Shown: piece after piece, positions 58,191-64,000 of the stretch
Layout: the number at the start of each line of letters is the position of its first letter
Numbering within the stretch: the first letter of the stretch is position 1
Source of the DNA: Spongilla lacustris
Taxonomy: Eukaryota > Porifera > Demospongiae > Spongillida > Spongillidae
DNA length: 64,000 bases
Direction: 5' to 3'
Assembly (NCBI GenBank): GCA_949361645.1
Contig: OX442432.1
Location: 5,778,397-5,842,396, forward strand
Notes under the pieces: generated by a model
What the model was told of the DNA's origin: nothing
The model's input: only the letters and a program-made list of their open reading frames with translations
The model's database searches: none
Position numbers and translations under genes: made by a program

Positions 58191-59130
58191 TTCACACATG
58201 ATTTAGAGCTCCTATATTTATTGTAGCTCCACATGATTTATGGCAATTTAAACTTGCTTCTTTTTATTTTATTTTTATGCATTATTCATTGTTAATAGAA
58301 CCCCTGGAACAGGTTAACATTCTAATTAAACAGTCGTGAGGGCTGTGATTTATATCCTTGGGACAGCCATATACATGTATCTGGGTCCACTACCCCCAGT
58401 AAATTATTAACCCCCCCCCCCCCCCCCCTTCAAAAATGTCCATAGGGGGATTTTAATGTTGACATCCAATTAACTATTTCCTTTACCAAGGCAAATTCTG
58501 TACTAGTGGTGCAAATATGAGCCAATACCATTAGTTTTCATTTAATGTGATGTATGGTAAATGCTGTGTATTGTGATGATGATGCACATGTATACATTCT
58601 GAAGGTGTCTTTTAGCACTGAATAGCTCCATGGAAGAGCAAATACCTGTGGAATTCACATGCACTCAACGGCTTGTCAGTTTGAACAAACCATGTGGGCT
58701 GGTCAGTCAGAGATCCCTAGTTGGAAGGTGTGGGTGCAGATGTGTGGTGTTGTTGCCAAGAATGTTTGTCATTATATGAATTGTACATCCCCCTGAGGCA
58801 AAATTATCAATTCAATATGCCTTTTTAAATATGCCATGTGTGTGTAAGAGATGTATTCGCTGTTTTACCACCGGGGATATGACAAGAATCTCTGCTATGG
58901 GTAATAATGGATGCTTGTCAGGGTCTAAAACGGTGTGATCGTTTAGCCATAGATATTAAAGTCTTTTATTACTTAAATTACTTAAATATCTATGGTTTAG
59001 CTAATTTAGTGTCCCGTGAACTACCATGTTCGCGTGGGTGTTGTTTGCTAATTAGCAAGCCAATTGCATCAGTTCATTAATTAAACTAAATTATATCCGC
59101 GCGCGTGATGTGTATCATGTCAGCTGTGCT
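58191..59130. other. No gene recognised; small hairpin
   Basis: AT-rich. A hairpin with arms ccatagatatt (58950-58960) and aatatctatgg (58985-58995) is the only structure seen. Confidence 0.4.
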
Positions 59131-59145
59131 GTGTGCGTTTCGTTG

Positions 59146-59515
59146 GCGGGCTATCCAGTCTGGTATTTTGGCTAGAGGTACAGTTCTACAAGCAGTTTTG
59201 TGCTGTGTTAACGTTATTACAAGTTTCGTTAGTCGTTAGTTTGACGCATAAATATAAGATAGATGCGCTCTATTTAGAAATTGGGGGGCCTGGGGTGCAC
59301 GTGAATTCGTCAACGGAACAAAGTTCTGATGCATGTGCGTTTCTCTGGGTGTCATTCCTCATGTCATTCTTATCATTCTTATACATGCAGTTTTATACTT
59401 CATATACGTCCGTTCCAGTACTCAGTACTCGTAACCAGCTTGGGCATGATCCAGCCTGGTATTGTGGCTAAAGGTACAGTTCTGCGAGGAGTTCTCTGTG
59501 CTGTGTTGTTAAAAA
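59146..59515. repeat. Imperfect direct repeat pair about 300 bp apart
   Basis: The phrase atccagtctggtattttggc (about 59151) through gctgtgttaac recurs as atccagcctggtattgtggc (about 59449) through gctgtgttgtt. Each arm is about 65 bp with roughly 15% difference. The second arm ends about 35 bp before the long inverted-repeat element begins. Confidence 0.65.
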
Positions 59516-59547
59516 CTTACAGTTTCTAGATGAATGGGCACTATAAT

Positions 59548-60991
59548 TTTTAACACCGGTTTCATGTAAATCGAATGTTTTTTCGGCCTTTTTTGTCGAA
59601 CTCACATTTTGGAAAATTAGTCGGACGAGTGCTAAATGTCGCAAGTTCGTGCGTACATAGTAACCCAACCTTTTACACAATGTTTAGCGCAATTCCAAGC
59701 TTCGTACATTGTTCCGCTCGTTTGCAGTATTGGTTAGAAGCGAAACGGTTAGACCCGTCCCGAAAAAAGGTACACTTTTTTTCTGGGCTTTTTAAAAGTT
59801 AAAACAACTGTCCAAACGTTCTTACCTCAACAAAAGACATAGCTTTCATACAACTTAAGACTCTTTACTTGTACGGAAGCATTGGAAACAGCTGTACTGA
59901 CGCGGTAGTAGGGCCCGCCCGATTAGCTAGGTAGCTTTAGTCTCGACCCCAGACCTAAATATTTAACATCAACGGCGGGTGAATTAATGGCTCACTGACG
60001 AACGCATCAGTACATGTACACATCCACTTAGTAAAAATGCCCTTACAGGTCAATACAATAAGCAACTACAAAACTATTGTCGCTATCACTATCGCTTTTC
60101 AGATTCAGACCAGGCAAAAGCATTCGCGCCAAGGCCTTGATGCCTCTTTTGAACACATTTTCAATTCGTTGCACACTAGCAGCATCAAGTTCACTCGCAT
60201 ACTGTATCTGATTACGGACATCAATATGAGGGAGCCTTCGCACGCTGCTTTCATACCCGTCTGCACAACCCATCACCTTCAAAATGTGTGCTTGCGATGC
60301 ATATTGGATGGCCTCATCGGTTATAGCAGGCGTTTCCTCCAAGACAGAACTCGCTGAAGCATCTGTAGTATGATGGATCCGAGCTTCCCTTTCCGGATTT
60401 GACCGAGCTGCCGTTTCGGAATCCGATGCAACTCAGTAATGTATCCTTTCTAGGTCGACCACGCGAACGAGGTTGGCACAAGCAGCATTTGGTACAGTTG
60501 GTTCCAGCGGTGCATTTGTCGCATACAGGTTTCTTGTGTTTGGCAGAACAAGGAAGAGACATAATTAATTCATGGCAAAAAAATTAACGGCAAATAATTA
60601 AAAAGTCTGGGACAACGTTTGGGTCTGGGTACCAGGCGAGAGTGTGTTGTACGAGAACGAGGTAAGTTGTGAACGTTTCACTTGTGCTATATTTTATTGG
60701 GTACCTAAACACGTCTACAGACACCATCAAATGTGTTTGAAACCTCTCCGGAAAAAAGTGTACTCGGTAGCATTCGAGCATCGAAAAACGGGCGACCGCG
60801 TCTGTTTTTAAAAATGAAGCTAACTACGTCACCGTGAATGATACGAAGCTAGGAATAGCACCAATCGTCGTAGAAAGAGTTGGGCTGTCAGAATATGTCT
60901 TTTTCAACTTAAAACCACCTTTTCCGACTAATTTTCTAAAAAGTAGGTTCGACAAAAAATACATTCTATTTACATGGAACCGGTGTTAAAA
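59548..60991. mobile_element. 1.44-kb element with long, diverged inverted repeats
   Basis: The left arm begins TTTTAACACCGGTTTCATGT; the right arm, reversed, begins TTTTAACACCGGTTCCATGT. Similarity continues inward for about 250 bp with indels: gtcgaactcac/gtcgaacctac, gaaaattagtcgg, and gcttcgtac/gcttcgtat, then gtacactttttt near the inner limit. The interior carries one coding-like region on the minus strand. Exact ends and target duplication are not resolved. Confidence 0.65.
60043..60562 (-). pseudogene. Cys-rich, AT-hook-like protein carried inside the inverted-repeat element
   Basis: The minus frame from the ATG at 60562 (MSLPCSAKHKKPVCDKCTAG) has a dense Cys cluster (CDKCTAGTNCTKCCLC) followed by RSRGRPRKD, an AT-hook-like core. 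After about residue 45 the sensible reading moves by one base into a second frame. That frame contains EETPAITDEAIQYASQAH, MGCADGYESSVRRLPHID and an acidic SDSDSD run, stopping at 60043. Neither half is truncated by stops near the switch, so this is a single frameshift or an unrecognised small intron. The Cys cluster plus hook suggests DNA binding. Family unknown. Confidence 0.5.
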
Positions 60992-61639
60992 GTGAGATGT
61001 AATTTTCTAGTAGGAGTATCCAAAAACGAGTATTTTTATTGCCCTTGTCTGTTATTAATACCTATTGAAGTATTATTGTACTGTCATTAAAGAAGAGAGA
61101 CATGTATGTAGATAAAAAAGCCACTTAACTATTATTTGTTGTATCCTTTATGTGAGTCACTAAGGTTATTATTAACTTTGCTAAACTGTTCAAATGTATA
61201 CATCTATCTCTCCAGGAGATATGATCATCTCACCAACTTTTTCCTCTGAACCAAAAGCCCACTCTCCATGAATTGCTTGGGCATGATGGCATGTCAGGAG
61301 ACATCGGGAAATAGGAAAGGTACTGCTGGTATTGAATAGTACACTACAATGGCACAGGATAGACTCAAGAGACATTCAGCTCACAAAGGTAAGCACTCGC
61401 TGCTACTGGTTGACTTAAGCATTACATACTCCTTGTGCACTGACAAAACATGTGTTCTTGTACCTGTCTGTTTCCTTTCAATCCATTTTATAAAGTGCTC
61501 AATAAGAGCAAGCCTCTATAGTGTGCAGGTCTGTCAGTGTGGTGTGTCTTGTTTCTTTTTTTTTTTCCTTGTGCTTTTGTCTTTTAAAACTGTAACTTGT
61601 GCATCTGTCTTTGTGGTTACTGTGGTTGTTCTATCACAT

Positions 61640-61935
61640 TGATACGGTGGCCCTGGAGGTCGCGCTACCAAACATTGCACGACACGCGATTTTGTGATTG
61701 AACAATATAGCAACGGTCCGATTCCGCGATCGAGCAATGTAGCAACCGTCCGATTCTGCGATCGATCATTGATCCCATTCCGCGTCCAAACAACCGTCCA
61801 CTTCCGCTACCGTACATCAACGCGAACTAGCATTGATCTATTTTTGGGATCAAACAACGGTCTATTTTTGGGATCGACCAGCCGAACGTTTCTCAGACCG
61901 ACCTGCCAAACGTACTATGGGATATACATGTAGGC
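61640..61935. repeat. Short degenerate tandem repeats
   Basis: Two to three imperfect units around gtccgattccgcgatcgagc followed by aatgtagcaacc (about 61680-61790), and two units of tctatttttgggatc (61828-61875). CpG content is higher than in the surroundings. Confidence 0.6.
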
Positions 61936-62037
61936 GGTACCTTCCATGACGTCACCGAAAATAGTACTTCACAGAGACGATCCGGGCCGTAAGTTATCAC
62001 TAACAGGTAACAAATTATGCATATACACGCACATGCA

Positions 62038-64000
62038 GGACTATAATAGCAGCAGAAGACAATCCTGGACATAATCGCGTATCAGCGGCTATTAAATGCA
62101 CCACGTGGTTGACAGTTGGGTAAGTGTGTCACTATGCTGGCTACATTGGTGCAGTACCAGTAAACCATCAGCATCTCTATACCGCTCCGCTATACCTTCA
62201 GGCTAACATGGCTCAAGAAAAGGCTCGCTGCACAGCATGGGACTAAAACGGCGCAACGCTGCGACGTCTTATACACAGGATATTAAGGTCAGTACTTTGC
62301 CGAGCTACGAATATACACAGTGGTGTGATTGGGGAGCCATAGAATGAGCTGAAAATGTCCAACTGCTACCTCGGGTACCGATCAATGTGGCGAATGCTTC
62401 AAATGAAGTATGGATACATGCACCATGCATTACCTTAAAGGTGCCCCATATTTGAGTGAGATACATGTCACATGCCTTGATAGCGTATGCATGCATCTAT
62501 ATTGCACGTTTACATAATTTTGTTTGTGCACACCATTAAAAAAAAAAAAACATTACTTAATATGTGCCTGCATGATGCTGTGTGGGATATGTGCTGTGTG
62601 TTGTGTGATATGTGCAGTGTGTTTGTGTGTGATATGTGCTATGTGCATGTGCCTGTGCTGCTCTATTCCTACTAAGTGCTAAAACAACTAATCCTCCCCC
62701 CACTGAGGTGTTTGATTGTCTTTTGTGGTCAACACCTTCAGAGATTACTTTTTAAAATGTGGCTGTGTGTGTGTGTGACTGTTTTTGGGACTGTATGTTT
62801 GATATGTTACAGTCAAGTGCTATAACAAAACTCCACACTGCTTTTGTGGTCACATCTTCAAAGATTACTTAATATGTGACTGCATGTGTATGTGTGTTTG
62901 TATGTGTCCATGTTTCCTTTATTTCGGATTGCATACTTCAGGATGTTCGATGTAAGAAGTGATTGTGGGACAGAAAGAATGGCTTTATGACATGAGCATG
63001 ATGACCAGTTTGCAGGGAAGCTCCATCAGAAACACTGTAAGCATCATATGCATTGCTACTTCAATCTCAAGCCAAGAGTGGTTCTTCATGTAGCAAATTG
63101 GAGAACCTGTCCTCTTGGGCACAGCAAAAACTTGAGAGCATCCCGCCAGGACAAAAAGAAATATATAAACTCACTATGGCAACTATCGAGGGATATGCAC
63201 CTGCTGTTGAGGTCCTCCAGATCCTTCACTGTTGTAACCTGGTGATTATGATGAGGCAAATGGCTTGGAGGAACAGCATACCTGGCTCTTTACATGTAAC
63301 ATATGGTCTCCAGGGCCTGGGAAGGAGCCATTTTCATCCTTAACAAGATTCAACAAAACATGCAAATACTTGCATGTATTAAATGCATTATGAAATTATT
63401 TCATTTTTTATTTCTGCACTTGAATTTTTCATTTTATATGCATATACAATATGTCAAAAGAGGATAGTCATGATTCTCTAACTCTAAGGTTTCATGATGA
63501 GCTTGTCGTACCCATCGATGTGCCAACAACAGTTTGGACCCTGCAATGAAACACAAAATCCATAGGTTCTCCTAGTCAGTCACAAAGCCATGAACCAACA
63601 GGATCCATTATGGCAAGTAGCATCATCACAGCGGATCTAGATGAGTGACAAAAGAGTGTCTGCCAAGGACCACGTGTACCTCACCCAAATATGGGGCACC
63701 TTTGAATGGTGTATCAGTAGGCCTACTTCATTTGAGCATTCGCCACATTGACCGGTACCCAAGGTAGCAGTTGGACATTTGCAGCTCATTCTATGGCTCC
63801 CCAATCACACCACTGTGTATATTCGTAGCTCGGCAAAGTACTGACCTTAGCGGACCGGTATAGCGATGCTGTTGGTTTACTGGTACTGCACCAATGTAGC
63901 CAGCATAGTGACACACTTACCCAACTGTCAACCACGTGGTGCATTTAATAGCCGCTGATACGCGATTATTGTCTTCTGCTGCCTCCAGTACTATTAGTCC
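62038..64000. mobile_element. Long inverted-repeat element running to the window edge
   Basis: The left arm (about 62038-62460) and right arm (about 63680-64000, reaching the last base) are reverse complements with small indels. Shared blocks include ggactaatag/ggactataatag, agcagaagacaat, cgcgtatcagcggctattaa, accacgtggttgacagttgg, gaatatacacagtggtgtga and aggtgccccatatttg. The left arm has about 90 bp (62200-62285) that the right lacks. The spacer of about 1.2 kb has only short frames (for example 63053-63343, SSWAQQKLESIPPGQKEIYK). Whether the element ends exactly at the window edge cannot be seen. Confidence 0.8.
63053..63343 (+). other. Unidentified open frame inside the inverted-repeat element
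   Basis: About 96 codons, including KLENLSSWAQQKLESIPPGQ and ATIEGYAPAVEVLQILHCCN. Composition is protein-like but I do not recognise it. It is preceded by exon-like sequence with no clear splice partner. It could be a remnant of the element's own protein or a captured exon. Confidence 0.3.

Overview
The window is eukaryotic nuclear DNA from an animal-type genome. Genes are split by GT-AG introns, some as short as 49 bp. The sequence is AT-leaning, full of microsatellites and minisatellites, and heavily colonised by LTR, non-LTR and terminal-inverted-repeat (TIR) elements. The gene set (SAMHD1-like dNTPase, SLC15/POT transporter, C2H2 zinc-finger protein, a 7TM receptor of the cAMP-receptor/GPR157 sort, and a circularly permuted Ras) points to an early-branching metazoan. 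A sponge is my best guess, but it is an inference. A 200-base run of N marks an assembly gap at 28395-28594.

Layout. 1.6-7.9 kb (minus): an SLC15-family peptide transporter whose penultimate coding exon is split by a complete Ty3/Gypsy retrotransposon with identical 134-bp LTRs. 8.7-13.5 kb: a decayed DDE transposase, a hAT-like non-autonomous element and a broken second Gypsy pol. 13.5-20.0 kb (plus): the most unusual locus, a circularly permuted Ras GTPase (motif order G3-G4-G5-G1-G2) joined through a proline-rich region to a zinc ribbon and a von Willebrand A domain. It is preceded by a decayed copy of its own 3' half, and its proline-rich region is interrupted by a 425-bp TIR element carrying a RecQ-helicase fragment. 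24.1-25.1 kb: an 11-finger C2H2 protein. 26.3-26.7 kb: a dead fragment of a dipeptidyl peptidase 8/9-like gene.

29.1-37.4 kb (plus): a SAMHD1-like dNTP triphosphohydrolase reconstructed as 16 in-frame exons (546 codons). Its HD-motif intron has been filled by a 3.1-kb array of a 25-bp minisatellite. Its last exons and about 3.5 kb of downstream sequence were duplicated to 46.3-54.4 kb, where the gene copy has a frameshift and several elements have since inserted. Between the copies lie an intronless 7TM receptor (41.6-42.7 kb) and decayed retroelement pieces. 55.4-57.2 kb (minus): a two-exon unidentified protein with long helices around one hydrophobic stretch. 57.3-58.2 kb: a C-rich minisatellite. 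59.5-61.0 kb and 62.0-64.0 kb: two long inverted-repeat elements, the second reaching the window edge.

The genes do not form an operon or pathway. The shared theme is structural: nearly every host gene here has been cut, copied or expanded by mobile or tandem-repeat DNA.
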